From Caryophanales bacterium UBA6259 (lineage in GTDB: Bacteria; Bacillota; Bacilli; Tepidibacillales; Tepidibacillaceae): a stretch of 64,000 bases of DNA. Every line of letters begins with the position of its first letter. Within the stretch, counting starts at the first letter, position 1. The stretch covers positions 76,246-140,245 of the forward strand of contig DJVJ01000047.1 of assembly GCA_002441135.1 (NCBI GenBank), written 5' to 3'. The position numbers and the translations under genes were made by a program. Below the pieces are notes generated by a model. It saw nothing but the letters and a program-made list of their open reading frames with translations, had not been told where the DNA came from and made no database searches. Positions 36,508-45,219 of this stretch are shown here, piece by piece.

Positions 36508-37914
36508 ATGAAAAATTACAAAGGCAAACAAGAAAATAGAACCAAACAAGAAACCAATACTACTTTTAGCTTAGGCCAGAAAATAGAGGTCGAAATAAAG
36601 AAAATAGGAATTAATGGTGAAGGAGTAGGTTATTACAATAAGCAGGTCATCTTTATTCCCGGTGGATTACCAGAGGAGAAGATTGTTGTAGAGGTTGTTA
36701 AGATTGGCAAAAACCATGCAGAGGGTAAAATAATTCAAATTAAAGAAGAGGGCAAAGGTCGCATAGAACCGCTATGTCCTGTATATGAACAATGTGGTGG
36801 ATGTAGCCTACAGCATTTAGACTATCAACAGCAATTAAATGCTAAATATCTTTTAGTCAAAGAAGCGGTAGAAAAATATGCGAATCTCAAAAATATGGAA
36901 ATCAGGAAAACCATTGGGATGGACAATCCCTGGGATTATCGTAATAAAGCCCAGCTACCTGTGAAGGAAATAAAGGGGAAAGTGTTGACAGGCTTATATG
37001 AGGTGGGTTCTCATAAGCTAGTAGAAATGGATACCTGTATTATCCAACACCCAAAGGTAAATGAGACCATTCAAATAGCAAAGGAAATAATTCAAGAGCT
37101 GAAGATTCCTATTTATAATGAACGGACCAACAAAGGAGTCATTAAACATTTAGTCGCTAGGGTTGGGTTTGAAACAGAAGAAACACAACTAACAATAATT
37201 ACATACACAGAATCGCTTCCAAAGGTAAAGGAATTAGTTTTAGAATTGCGCCATCGCCTACCTTACTTTAAAAGCATCATGCAAAATATTAATCCAATGA
37301 AGACCTCGATTGTTTTTGGTAATAAAACCAAGCTGTTATGGGGAGAAGAAAAAATCGTTGAGCGATTAGAAAATATTGAATTCACTTTATCCCCAAGGGC
37401 ATTTTTTCAACTAAATCCAGAACAAACAGTGAAACTATATAATGAAGTGAAAAAAGCAGCTGCCTTAACTGGAAAAGAAGTTATTGTTGATGCATATTGC
37501 GGTGTAGGAACGATTGGCCTATGGTTAGCCAAGAATGCTAAAGAGGTTCATGGGATGGATATTATCCCAGAGGCAATTAAAGATGCCACAGAAAATGCCA
37601 AAGCAGGTGGCTTTGATAATGTGAAGTATACCTTAGGAAAAGCAGAAGAATTACTTCCACAATGGGTAAAGCAGGGTTTTCAAGTGGATGCTTTAATTGT
37701 CGATCCTCCTAGAACAGGCTTAGATCAAAAACTTTTAGATACGATATTAGAAGTAAAACCAAAGAAGCTTATTTACGTATCCTGCAACCCTTCTACTTTA
37801 GGTAAGGACTTGAATATCTTGAAAAAGGATTACAAAGTTGAATATATGCAGCCAGTAGACATGTTCCCACAAACCAGCCAAGTGGAAACGGTAGTGAAGC
37901 TTCAGAAAAAATAA
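36508..37914 (+). CDS. 23S rRNA (uracil-C5)-methyltransferase, RlmD/RlmCD type
   Basis: A 468-residue TrmA-superfamily enzyme. ATG 36508 follows GGAGGG. An N-terminal TRAM domain (about 20-80) is followed by iron-sulfur cysteines in CPVYEQCGGC near 91-100, the SAM motif VDAYCGVGTIGLW near 325, DPPRTGLD near 395 and the catalytic cysteine in YVSCNPSTL near 420. It methylates uridines in 23S rRNA. In Bacillus one such enzyme (RlmCD) can modify two sites; which site is targeted here cannot be told. Confidence 0.9.
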   Translation: MKNYKGKQENRTKQETNTTFSLGQKIEVEIKKIGINGEGVGYYNKQVIFIPGGLPEEKIVVEVVKIGKNHAEGKIIQIKEEGKGRIEPLCPVYEQCGGCSLQHLDYQQQLNAKYLLVKEAVEKYANLKNMEIRKTIGMDNPWDYRNKAQLPVKEIKGKVLTGLYEVGSHKLVEMDTCIIQHPKVNETIQIAKEIIQELKIPIYNERTNKGVIKHLVARVGFETEETQLTIITYTESLPKVKELVLELRHRLPYFKSIMQNINPMKTSIVFGNKTKLLWGEEKIVERLENIEFTLSPRAFFQLNPEQTVKLYNEVKKAAALTGKEVIVDAYCGVGTIGLWLAKNAKEVHGMDIIPEAIKDATENAKAGGFDNVKYTLGKAEELLPQWVKQGFQVDALIVDPPRTGLDQKLLDTILEVKPKKLIYVSCNPSTLGKDLNILKKDYKVEYMQPVDMFPQTSQVETVVKLQKK

Positions 37915-37949
37915 TTCAAAAGTTAAATATGAAGTATTTATGAAAATTT

Positions 37950-37979
37950 CCTTCAGATTAATAATCTGGAGGTTTTTTT
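37950..37979 (+). terminator. intrinsic terminator
   Basis: CCTTCAGATT pairs with AATCTGGAGG (one T-G pair), loop of three, followed by seven T. Confidence 0.88.
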
Positions 37980-37991
37980 ATAAAATATTTA

Positions 37992-38028
37992 TTGACTTAT
38001 ATCAAAAATGGTATTAATATCAAAAGTG
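37992..38028 (+). promoter_or_regulatory. promoter with a direct repeat, possible operator
   Basis: TTGACT, 17 bases, TAATAT (37992-38020). Two near-identical 12-mers, ATATCAAAAATG at 37999 and ATATCAAAAGTG at 38017, lie 18 bases apart, one in the spacer and one across the -10. They could be sites for the HTH protein encoded next. Confidence 0.6.
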
Positions 38029-38052
38029 AAATAAGTTGAGGAGTTGATCAAA

Positions 38053-38583
38053 ATGAAAGACTTAAATCAAATATTATTAAATCCTGTAAGAAGTAGAATT
38101 ATTCAATACCTGTCAGTGCATCAAGTTACTACTGCCGCTGAGCTGGTTTCATTTATGAGCGATGTATCTAGAACAACCTTGTACAGACATTTAAATACAC
38201 TAGCTGAAAATGATGTAGTTAAAGTGGTCTCCGAAAAAAGAGTAAGAGGGTCTGTAGAAAGAAGCTACTCATTAAATCTTGAGACAATTACTAAAGAGAA
38301 TACAAAGGAAAATGCCACTCGAAATGCATTTGGTTTTCTGATGAAGATTTATGCTGATTTTGACATGTACTTTCAAAACGAAAATGCAAATCCAGGAGCT
38401 GATAAGGTATTTTTAAGTAATGTAAGTTTACTTTTAAGTGATGATGAGTTTAATGAGCTACTTATGCAAATTAATATCTTACTTAAGGATCGTTTAAATA
38501 ATAAGCCGAACGAAAAGAGAAAGCAAAGAAGTATATCATTCATATCATCGCCATGTATTGAGGAAGGGAAGAAGAGAAAATGA
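38053..38583 (+). CDS. winged-helix transcriptional regulator
   Basis: A 176-residue protein whose first 75 residues form an ArsR-like winged helix: NPVRSRIIQYL, SDVSRTTLYRHLNTLAEND near 37-55 (recognition helix) and a wing with EKRVRGSVERSY. The rest is helical and charged. ATG 38053 follows GAGGAG by nine bases. Its last four bases overlap the start of the hydrolase gene, so it probably controls that gene and its own promoter. The effector is unknown; there is no metal-binding cysteine pair. Confidence 0.85.
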   Translation: MKDLNQILLNPVRSRIIQYLSVHQVTTAAELVSFMSDVSRTTLYRHLNTLAENDVVKVVSEKRVRGSVERSYSLNLETITKENTKENATRNAFGFLMKIYADFDMYFQNENANPGADKVFLSNVSLLLSDDEFNELLMQINILLKDRLNNKPNEKRKQRSISFISSPCIEEGKKRK

Positions 38584-39563
38584 GAATAAAGAATAAATGG
38601 GGGAGAAGAATAATGGTAGTTTTTATGGCTATATTAGGGGTTATTATTAGTCTTAATGTAATAGGGTTTATGATTAATTCTATATTTTTTAAGGATGAGT
38701 TAAAAAATATCCAACCATATGGTAAATTAATTGATGTTAATGGAAGTAAAATGCATCTTTATTCGATGGGGAGTGGTGAACAAACAATCGTTTTATTGCC
38801 TGGTTATGGTGTTGCATTGCCATCCGCTGATTTTGGGCCATTGATGCGGAAATTAAGTGAAAAATACACCGTTGTTACCGTTGAATATTTTGGGATAGGC
38901 TTTAGTGACCAAGTAGGTAATCCTCGCACCAATGAAAATTACACAAATGAAATGAGAGCTGCGCTTGACAAGGCAGGATTTAAACCACCATATATCTTAA
39001 TGCCACACTCTGCTTCAGGCATTTATTCCGAATACTATGCCTCAAAATATCCTGAAGAAGTTTCCTCCATCATCATGCTTGATACTACCTCTACTGGGGA
39101 GATACATGAAACTCCAGGCTACCTTGGCTTAATATTTTCCATAGCGAAATTACAACAGGCTACAGGTTTTATGCGATTAACAACTAAACTTGCCCCAGAT
39201 ACAAAGCTGATTGAAAATGGATATACGGAACAAGAAAAATCAGACTACATGAAGTTTGGTTATCATGTAATTAACGATACAATGATTAATCAAAATTTGC
39301 TGCTCATGGATAATATAAAAGAAGTTAATCAGCTCTCTTTCCCGGAAGACATTCCAGTACTTAAACTTATTTCTAAGCAGTCAATCGATTTAATGGCAAA
39401 GAAAATGAAGGACGATGGCATGGGATATCAGAACGCACATTTAAAAAGACTTGGTGAAAATGTATCCTACAAAGTAATTGAAGCTACCCATTTTCTCTAT
39501 CAAACGAAGGTAGATGAAATTGTAAAAATAACCAATGATTTTTTGGCTGAATCCAAAAATTAA
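38580..39563 (+). CDS. alpha/beta hydrolase, membrane-anchored
   Basis: A 327-residue protein with an N-terminal membrane helix (about 9-35), then an alpha/beta-hydrolase fold: oxyanion strand LLPGYGVA near 75-82, nucleophile region MPHSASGIYSEYY near 140 and catalytic His in EATHFLY near 304. The nucleophile elbow reads PHSASG rather than the usual GHSxG. It starts within the stop codon of the regulator (ATGA), so the two are coupled. Substrate unknown; esterase or lipase activity is likely. Confidence 0.85.
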   Translation: MRIKNKWGRRIMVVFMAILGVIISLNVIGFMINSIFFKDELKNIQPYGKLIDVNGSKMHLYSMGSGEQTIVLLPGYGVALPSADFGPLMRKLSEKYTVVTVEYFGIGFSDQVGNPRTNENYTNEMRAALDKAGFKPPYILMPHSASGIYSEYYASKYPEEVSSIIMLDTTSTGEIHETPGYLGLIFSIAKLQQATGFMRLTTKLAPDTKLIENGYTEQEKSDYMKFGYHVINDTMINQNLLLMDNIKEVNQLSFPEDIPVLKLISKQSIDLMAKKMKDDGMGYQNAHLKRLGENVSYKVIEATHFLYQTKVDEIVKITNDFLAESKN

Positions 39564-39577
39564 TGCGGTATAGAACA

Positions 39578-39613
39578 AAATGCTAGTGAGGTTAAAAACC
39601 ATCACTAGCATTT
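39578..39613. terminator. bidirectional intrinsic terminator
   Basis: AAATGCTAGTGA-GGTT and AACC-TCACTAGCATTT pair closely (one bulged A) between convergent genes. Confidence 0.88.
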
Positions 39614-39636
39614 GCTTCTTATCAGCTTATAAATAA

Positions 39637-40509
39637 TTATAAAGCAAAGAATTGCTCGAGTTTTAAAAGTTCATCTTTACTAAATAATTCTTCTTCTGAT
39701 TTTAGCGAAAGAATGACACTTTTAATTAAAAATTTTCTAGGAACCTTTGCTTGCACAAGCTCCTGATGAATAAAGTCTAAAAGCTCATTATATTTTTCCT
39801 GTTGATCAGTTTGGTGAAGGTTCTTTTTTAGTTCCAAAATGGAAGCAGCTACTTCTTGCTGAAAGGCGTGCTTATTGTGATATTCAGGGAACAAGTTCTC
39901 TAAAAGTGCTGGTGATAGTAATTGTTCTTTTGTAGTTGCCAAATCATCGACCAGCTTCACAAGTCGATTTACACTATAATGAACAACCTCATAAATACTT
40001 GATTTATTTGCTTCGTTTAATAGCGCATTGTATTTTAGATTCTGCTGCAAAATACCTTTAAACATAATCGCGAGGTCTAAGAAATATGCTTTTTTATTTT
40101 CCCCAAAGAGATCGATAAAACGTTGATAGAGCCAGTGAATAATTTTTAAATGACCTTTTTGAATAAATTGCTTCAATTCGTCATCGTTCGAAAAATACAT
40201 TTCTTCAAAAAGGTAAATTAATTTGTTCGCTCGATTTGTTTTCAATTGTAATTCGACCTGTTTAACGAAAATATCAATATCTGTAGGATCTTGACCAATC
40301 AGTAATTCGTCACGTTCTTTCTCCATATTGGCATGTAATGTTTTAATTATCGCAATTAAGAGTTCGTTTTTGGATGGAAAATAATTATAGAATGTCCCTT
40401 TAGAAATACCACTTTCTTCCAAGATATCCTGAATAGACGTTGCTTGAAACCCTTTATTTATAAATAAATGATGAGCCATTTTTATAACATGCATCTTTCT
40501 ATCGTTCAT
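39637..40509 (-). CDS. TetR-family transcriptional regulator
   Basis: A 290-residue regulator, longer than the usual 190-220. The N-terminal HTH is typical: AHHLFINKGFQATSIQDIL near 12-30 and GISKGTFYNYFPSKNELL near 34-51. The extra C-terminal length is helical. It is divergent from the MFS efflux gene 196 bases away and probably represses it, as is common for such pairs. The ligand is unknown. Confidence 0.9.
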   Translation of the reverse strand: MNDRKMHVIKMAHHLFINKGFQATSIQDILEESGISKGTFYNYFPSKNELLIAIIKTLHANMEKERDELLIGQDPTDIDIFVKQVELQLKTNRANKLIYLFEEMYFSNDDELKQFIQKGHLKIIHWLYQRFIDLFGENKKAYFLDLAIMFKGILQQNLKYNALLNEANKSSIYEVVHYSVNRLVKLVDDLATTKEQLLSPALLENLFPEYHNKHAFQQEVAASILELKKNLHQTDQQEKYNELLDFIHQELVQAKVPRKFLIKSVILSLKSEEELFSKDELLKLEQFFAL

Positions 40510-40615
40510 ATCGTTTCACCTTTATAATTCTGTTTATTTTTGAACTGCCTGTACAACTTTATATTACATCAATTAGTAAACCAATACAAACCCAGATAAT
40601 AGAAGCTTTTTTTGA

Positions 40616-40644
40616 TTGCAAATTTTGTACTAGTGGTATATGAT
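40616..40644 (+). promoter_or_regulatory. MFS transporter promoter
   Basis: TTGCAA, 17 bases, TATGAT, 60 bases before the GTG start. GTAAA/TTTAC half-sites follow at 40654-40670 and could belong to a TetR operator; the arms are only five bases. Confidence 0.55.
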
Positions 40645-40704
40645 ATTGTTTATGTAAAAGTTAGGTTTACACTTTTGAACTTAATGTATAGAGGGGGAAC
40701 CACA

Positions 40705-42234
40705 GTGAATTCTTCGACATCTATTCCTCAGCGCCCACCATATGTAATAATAGGAGTTTTAATGGTTGGTGCTTTTATTGCATTTTTAAATAATACATTA
40801 CTTAATATTGCTTTGCCTTCTATTATGATTGATTTTAATATAGGGCCATCGAATGTTCAGTGGTTAACCACAGGTTTTATGCTGGTTAGTGGTATTATGA
40901 TTCCAACCACTGCATTTTTAATTGAAAAGTATTCCATGCGACGACTTTTTCTGACAGCAATGGGCTTATTTACATTAGGTACATTGGTTGCAGGAAGTGC
41001 ACCAGCTTTCTCATTTTTAATCACTGCTCGGATGCTTCAGGCCTCAGGAACGGCAATTATGATGCCGTTGTTGATGAATCTGATGCTAATCAGCTTTCCT
41101 ATTGAAAAAAGAGGAACCGTAATGGGGGTTTATGGGCTAATTCTTATGTTTGCTCCAGCGATAGGGCCAACACTATCAGGCTGGATTATTGAACATTATA
41201 ATTGGCGAATGCTATTTCATTTTGTGTTACCAATTGCCATCATCGTTTTTTTATTAGGATTTTTCTTTCTTAAAGATCAAAAAGATAAGGTGGATATTCG
41301 ACTGGATTTCTATTCACTTTTTCTATCAAGTATAGGGTTTGGCGGTTTATTATATGGTTTTAGTTCTGCTGGAAGTAAAGGCTGGGATAGCCCGCAGGTT
41401 TATGTAAGCATAATGATTGGGGTTGTTTCTTTAATAATCTTTATTCTACGTCAATTAAAAATGGAAACACCGATGTTGAATTTTAGGGTCTATCGTTACC
41501 CAATGTATGCATTGTCCTCAGTTATCTATATGGTCGTGACCATGGCAATGTTTTCTGGAATGCTTTTAATACCAATTTACGTACAAACTCTTCGCGGCAT
41601 ATCACCTATGGACGCAGGGTTAATGTTACTACCAGGAGCAATTGTTAATGCTGTGATGTCACCAGTTACTGGTCGGTTATTTGACAAATATGGTGGAAGA
41701 GTTCTAGCGGTTACTGGATTAATCATTACTACGATAACTACCTATTATTTAAGCACATTAACCTTTGAAACCACGTACACATTTTTAACGGTTCTACATG
41801 CAGTGCGAATGTTTGGTATGTCAATGGTATTTATGCCTGTTTCAACAAATGGACTAAATGAATTGCCAGCGCGTTTTTATCCACATGGCACTGCGATGAA
41901 TAGCACGCTTCAGCAAGTATCTGCTGCTATTGGTACAGCAGTTTTAATCACGATCATGTCCAATCGTCAAGCAAGCTATGCTACTCAGTTCATGGCAGAG
42001 GCCACTAAAAATCTTTCTGGACAGCCATCTGAAGCAGCTATGGCTGAGCTACAGCAACAAATTATTGCAAAAGCGATGTTAGAAGGAATTAATGATGCTT
42101 TCTTTGTGGCAGCTGCAGTTTCAGGTCTCGCTTTCATTCTTGCATTTTTCATTAAAAGAGCAAAACAGGCAGAGGATCCTGTAGAAGAAAAGATAACTAA
42201 TAAAAAAATGGCAACATCATTAGCGGAAAATTAA
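40705..42234 (+). CDS. MFS drug transporter, DHA2 (EmrB/QacA) family
   Basis: A 509-residue membrane protein with about 14 helices, as expected for the 14-TMS DHA2 family. Motifs: NNTLLNIALPSI near 28, the motif-C-like GLILMFAPAIGPTLSGW near 155 and a long loop near 200. I use GTG 40705, six bases after GGGGGA; the ATG 21 bases upstream has no good site. Proton-driven export of drugs or organic compounds is the family role. Regulation by the divergent TetR protein is likely. Confidence 0.93.
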   Translation: MNSSTSIPQRPPYVIIGVLMVGAFIAFLNNTLLNIALPSIMIDFNIGPSNVQWLTTGFMLVSGIMIPTTAFLIEKYSMRRLFLTAMGLFTLGTLVAGSAPAFSFLITARMLQASGTAIMMPLLMNLMLISFPIEKRGTVMGVYGLILMFAPAIGPTLSGWIIEHYNWRMLFHFVLPIAIIVFLLGFFFLKDQKDKVDIRLDFYSLFLSSIGFGGLLYGFSSAGSKGWDSPQVYVSIMIGVVSLIIFILRQLKMETPMLNFRVYRYPMYALSSVIYMVVTMAMFSGMLLIPIYVQTLRGISPMDAGLMLLPGAIVNAVMSPVTGRLFDKYGGRVLAVTGLIITTITTYYLSTLTFETTYTFLTVLHAVRMFGMSMVFMPVSTNGLNELPARFYPHGTAMNSTLQQVSAAIGTAVLITIMSNRQASYATQFMAEATKNLSGQPSEAAMAELQQQIIAKAMLEGINDAFFVAAAVSGLAFILAFFIKRAKQAEDPVEEKITNKKMATSLAEN

Positions 42235-42253
42235 ATGTGTAGATAAAAAAATA

Positions 42254-42297
42254 AAAGCCACGAATCTATCAATGCAATTTGATGGAATCGTGGCTTT
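42254..42297 (+). terminator. intrinsic terminator
   Basis: AAAGCCACGA pairs with TCGTGGCTTT, with ATCAA/TTGAT pairing inside. It follows the MFS gene. Confidence 0.8.
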
Positions 42298-42364
42298 CTG
42301 ATATGCTATTACTTTAAATATCATAATTAGATATTGTCATTCAATGGGAAGGAAGAATTACATA

Positions 42365-42610
42365 ATGGTTTATGTTTATATTGTTGAATGTCGAGATGGT
42401 TCATTATATACAGGATGGACTACTGATTTAAATAGACGAATTGAAGAACACAATCAAGGGAAGGGAGCTAAATACACTAAATCAAGAGCTCCAGTAAAGT
42501 TAAGACATTTTGAAACCTATAATACAAAACCAGAAGCAATGAAAAGAGAATGGGAAATCAAGCAGTTAACTAGAAGCAATAAAATAAAATTAATTAACGA
42601 AGATTCATAA
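42365..42610 (+). CDS. GIY-YIG nuclease family protein (YazA/UPF0213-like)
   Basis: An 81-residue stand-alone GIY-YIG domain: VYIVECRDGSLYTGWT near 3-18 (the GIY and YIG pair as YIV...YTG), Arg in DLNRRIEEHNQGKGAKYT near 21-38, and the catalytic Glu in EAMKREWEIKQL near 58. These small proteins resemble B. subtilis YazA and the SLX1 nuclease domain; their cellular role is poorly known. ATG 42365 lies nine bases after AAGGAAG. A transporter gene follows. Confidence 0.9.
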   Translation: MVYVYIVECRDGSLYTGWTTDLNRRIEEHNQGKGAKYTKSRAPVKLRHFETYNTKPEAMKREWEIKQLTRSNKIKLINEDS

Positions 42611-42637
42611 TAATTATTGGAAAATTCTGAAAAATTA

Positions 42638-42667
42638 TTTACTTGGACGAGCAGGAAAAGTTATAAT
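42638..42667 (+). promoter_or_regulatory. possible promoter before the DMT transporter
   Basis: A perfect TATAAT (42662-42667) with a weak TTTACT 18 bases upstream, 22 bases before the start at 42689. Confidence 0.4.
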
Positions 42668-42688
42668 AGGTGTGAAAACGAGGTGCTA

Positions 42689-43615
42689 ATGATGAACCGA
42701 TACTTTTTTCTTCTGCTTGTTATAATAACCACATCGCTAATGGGCTCGTCCTTTACGATAGGCAAAATTGGTTTACAATATGTTTCTTCTATTTTATTGG
42801 TTGGTCTGCGTTTTACAATCGCTGGAGTATTGATGGCACTGATTCTATTTAAAAAGCCAAAGCCAAAAGAAGTGAAAGATTGGCTTAAAATAGGCACAAT
42901 TGGATTATTTCAAACCGCCGGGGTCATGGGCTGTATTTTTTTAAGCTTGCAAACCATCACGGCAGGAGAGTCCTCTATTCTTACCTTTCTAAATCCATTA
43001 CTAGTGGTTATATTTGGTAGTCTATTTTTAAAAATGAAATATCATTTTTCTCAATGGTTTGGGGTTATTGTTGGATTTTTAGGTGTTGCGATTACCTTAG
43101 GATTACACCTTCAAATAAAAGTAGGAACTTTTCTTGGTTTAGGAGCAGCGATTTCTTGGGCAATTGCAACATTGTTAATTAAAAGATGGGGAAATAAGCT
43201 GGACGTTTGGATTTTAACGGCCTACCAGATGTTATTCGGAGGTATTATATTATTAATTTTTAGCTTTTTATTTGAAGATATTAAATTTATTTCCCAACCA
43301 ACAACCTATTTGGTGATTCTTTGGTTAGCTATAATGGCCTCGATTGTTCAATTTGCCATTTGGTTTTATTTACTGAATAATAATGATCCTGGTAAAACAA
43401 GCTCATTCCTGTTTTTAGCGCCGTTTTTCGGTGTGCTATCAGGCTGGCTAATTTTAGGTGAAAAATTAGCCATCTCTTTCGTTATTGGTGGAAGTTTTAT
43501 ATTGCTAGGTATCTATCTTGTAAATTGGCCTATTCCATTTAAAATTTTTAACATGAAAACTTCATCTCTAATCCATACTAATATTGAGGTGAACGAAAGT
43601 GACAGTACTATCTAG
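42689..43615 (+). CDS. EamA/DMT-family transporter
   Basis: A 308-residue membrane protein with ten hydrophobic helices arranged as two EamA repeats (MGSSFTIGKIGLQYVSS at the start of the first; GAAISWAIATLLIKRW at the second). The family exports metabolites or amino acids, with no substrate evident. I use ATG 42689 after GAGGTG rather than the upstream 42617. The following gene starts 17 bases before its stop codon. Confidence 0.9.
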   Translation: MMNRYFFLLLVIITTSLMGSSFTIGKIGLQYVSSILLVGLRFTIAGVLMALILFKKPKPKEVKDWLKIGTIGLFQTAGVMGCIFLSLQTITAGESSILTFLNPLLVVIFGSLFLKMKYHFSQWFGVIVGFLGVAITLGLHLQIKVGTFLGLGAAISWAIATLLIKRWGNKLDVWILTAYQMLFGGIILLIFSFLFEDIKFISQPTTYLVILWLAIMASIVQFAIWFYLLNNNDPGKTSSFLFLAPFFGVLSGWLILGEKLAISFVIGGSFILLGIYLVNWPIPFKIFNMKTSSLIHTNIEVNESDSTI

Positions 43616-43928
43616 AGAGCAAACCAATGATGGAAAGTATCTATTAGGGCAATCTGAAGTTTCTCATGCTATTTATGCAGCCATTAATCCAGATGGATCG
43701 ACGTTAGATATGCCTGAGGATGATTCAAATAGGGCGGAGTATTATATTATGCTTGAGAAAGTTTTAAAAACAGGTGAAATAAAGAGAAAGTATAAGGGGA
43801 AATACGGACAAGAATATGAACAATGGCCTGAACCTGTTAAGAGTCAAGTTAATAAGTTGGTTAAATATTTAGAAGAAAATATTGAGGGTTTTCCTGAAGA
43901 AGGTATGAAGCATTTAGAACGAAATTAA
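43599..43928 (+). CDS. hypothetical protein, 109 residues
   Basis: A soluble, charged protein (SEVSHAIYAAINPDGST, then a Lys-rich KRKYKGKYGQEYEQWPEP region). GTG start after GAGGTGA, overlapping the end of the DMT gene by 17 bases and therefore probably translated from the same transcript. No family is recognised and there is no membrane segment or metal motif. Confidence 0.6.
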   Translation: MTVLSREQTNDGKYLLGQSEVSHAIYAAINPDGSTLDMPEDDSNRAEYYIMLEKVLKTGEIKRKYKGKYGQEYEQWPEPVKSQVNKLVKYLEENIEGFPEEGMKHLERN

Positions 43929-43940
43929 AAATTAAAAAAC

Positions 43941-43966
43941 AAAAAAAAAGACCTTTTCTTTGGTCT
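43941..43966 (-). terminator. terminator of the small minus-strand gene
   Basis: On the minus strand AGACC pairs with GGTCT around eight bases, then nine T. A second hairpin (CCCCATTC/GAATGGGG, 43978-43999) lies just before it and right after the 59-residue gene. Confidence 0.75.
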
Positions 43967-44010
43967 CCGTACAAATTCCCCATTCAAAATCGAATGGGGT
44001 ATGCTTATTT

Positions 44011-44190
44011 CTATTGTACTGTATCAATTAAATCTATGCTGTAATCTACACTTTCTGTTGAATTGTCATTTACTAATTGCTGTAATAATTGTTCCGCATG
44101 CTCTTTTGCGTTAAATTCTTTAATAATGTCCTTACTTAAAAGCTTTTCTCCCTTTTTGTGTTCATAAACGTTTTTGTATACCACCCACAT
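44011..44190 (-). CDS. small 59-residue protein, unknown
   Basis: ATG at 44190 follows AAAGGAGG by nine bases. The product begins MWVVYKNVYEHKKGEKLLSK and ends DYSIDLIDTVQ; it is charged and soluble. It has its own promoter (44228-44256) and terminators, so it is a complete single-gene unit divergent from the superoxide dismutase gene. I recognise no family. Confidence 0.7.
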   Translation of the reverse strand: MWVVYKNVYEHKKGEKLLSKDIIKEFNAKEHAEQLLQQLVNDNSTESVDYSIDLIDTVQ

Positions 44191-44227
44191 TAGAAACAGC
44201 CTCCTTTAAAGAGATGTATTCAATATT

Positions 44228-44256
44228 ATTTTAAACTTTACTACGATAAAATTCAA
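44228..44256 (-). promoter_or_regulatory. promoter of the 59-residue gene
   Basis: On the minus strand: TTGAAT, 17 bases, TAAAAT, 38 bases before the start codon. Confidence 0.6.
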
Positions 44257-44271
44257 CTAATTTTTAAAATT

Positions 44272-44295
44272 TTTGAAATAATCATTCATTTCAAA
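44272..44295. repeat. 8-bp inverted repeat
   Basis: TTTGAAAT and ATTTCAAA with an eight-base spacer, in the divergent gap upstream of the small-gene promoter. It may be an operator. Confidence 0.4.
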
Positions 44296-44328
44296 CGCCT
44301 TTTCATCTCTAATTATATCCATTATTGG

Positions 44329-44343
44329 GTATAATTATTATAA
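44329..44343. promoter_or_regulatory. PerR-box-like sequence
   Basis: GTATAATTATTATAA matches the B. subtilis PerR consensus TTATAATNATTATAA at 13 of 14 fixed positions. It lies in the 371-base gap between the 59-residue gene and sodA, about 85 bases upstream of the predicted sodA -35, so direct blocking of that promoter is not obvious. Chance matches are possible in such AT-rich DNA. Nothing else with coding potential is seen in this gap. Confidence 0.45.
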
Positions 44344-44428
44344 ATATCAAATGATTTTTTTAAAAATCTAATATAATTAGTAGAAATAAAAGGTAAATTA
44401 ATATTTACATACTTTTTATACTTTAATG

Positions 44429-44457
44429 TTGACTTAGTGAAAAAAATAATGCATAAT
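44429..44457 (+). promoter_or_regulatory. superoxide dismutase promoter
   Basis: TTGACT, 17 bases, CATAAT, about 105 bases before the start codon, giving a roughly 95-base untranslated leader. Confidence 0.6.
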
Positions 44458-44561
44458 AAACTTAAAGGTAAGTTATGGATATATATTTGATAAAGAAATT
44501 ATTTTTGGAAACAATATTGTAAGTAAATTAAATTACATAAAAATTAAGGAGGAATTTTATT

Positions 44562-45161
44562 ATGAAAAAACATGAATTACCAGCATTACCATACGACTAT
44601 AACGCGTTGGAGCCTCATTATGATGAGCAAACTGTAAGATTACACCATGATATCCATCATCAAGGATATGTAAATGGCCTAAATACAGCTTTAGAAAAAT
44701 TAGCAGAAGCTCGTGAAAAAGGAGATTTTGCATTAATCAAGCACTGGGAAAGAGAAGTAGCATTCCATGGTTCAGGTCATTATTTACACAGCATTTTCTG
44801 GACTAATCTTTCACCAAATGGTGGAGGCCAACCAACTGGTGCATTAGCAGAACAAATTAATAAGGATTTTGGTAGTTTTGAAGGATTTCAGAAACAATTA
44901 TCGGCAGCAAGTGTTGCAGTAGAGGGATCTGGTTGGGGTGTTCTAGCATATGATCCAACATCGGAGCAACTATTAGTACTACAAGCAGAAAAGCATCAAG
45001 ATTTAACAGTTTGGGGTGCTGTTCCTTTATTAGTAATGGACGTTTGGGAGCATGCCTATTATTTAAAATATCAAAATAAACGTGCCGCGTTTATTGAAGC
45101 ATTATGGAATATCATTAATTGGAATGATGTTAGCGAAAGATTTGAAAAAGCAAAAGCTTAG
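44562..45161 (+). CDS. sodA: superoxide dismutase (Mn/Fe)
   Basis: A 199-residue enzyme. Metal ligands are visible as H28 (RLHHD), H76 (YLHSIFW), D160 and H164 (DVWEHAYYLKY). A Gln in EKHQDL near 146 occupies the position of the MnSOD outer-sphere Gln, favouring manganese or a cambialistic enzyme. There is no signal peptide, so it is cytoplasmic. AAGGAGG precedes the ATG. It is a single gene ended by a strong terminator. A PerR-like box lies upstream. Confidence 0.95.
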   Translation: MKKHELPALPYDYNALEPHYDEQTVRLHHDIHHQGYVNGLNTALEKLAEAREKGDFALIKHWEREVAFHGSGHYLHSIFWTNLSPNGGGQPTGALAEQINKDFGSFEGFQKQLSAASVAVEGSGWGVLAYDPTSEQLLVLQAEKHQDLTVWGAVPLLVMDVWEHAYYLKYQNKRAAFIEALWNIINWNDVSERFEKAKA

Positions 45162-45176
45162 TTTTAAAGTACAAAG

Positions 45177-45208
45177 AAAATCCTGGTGATTATAGTCACC
45201 AGGATTTT
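45177..45208. terminator. bidirectional intrinsic terminator
   Basis: A perfect 13-bp stem (AAAATCCTGGTGA with TCACCAGGATTTT), loop of six, between convergent genes. Confidence 0.92.
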
Positions 45209-45219
45209 TCTTTTAAATA

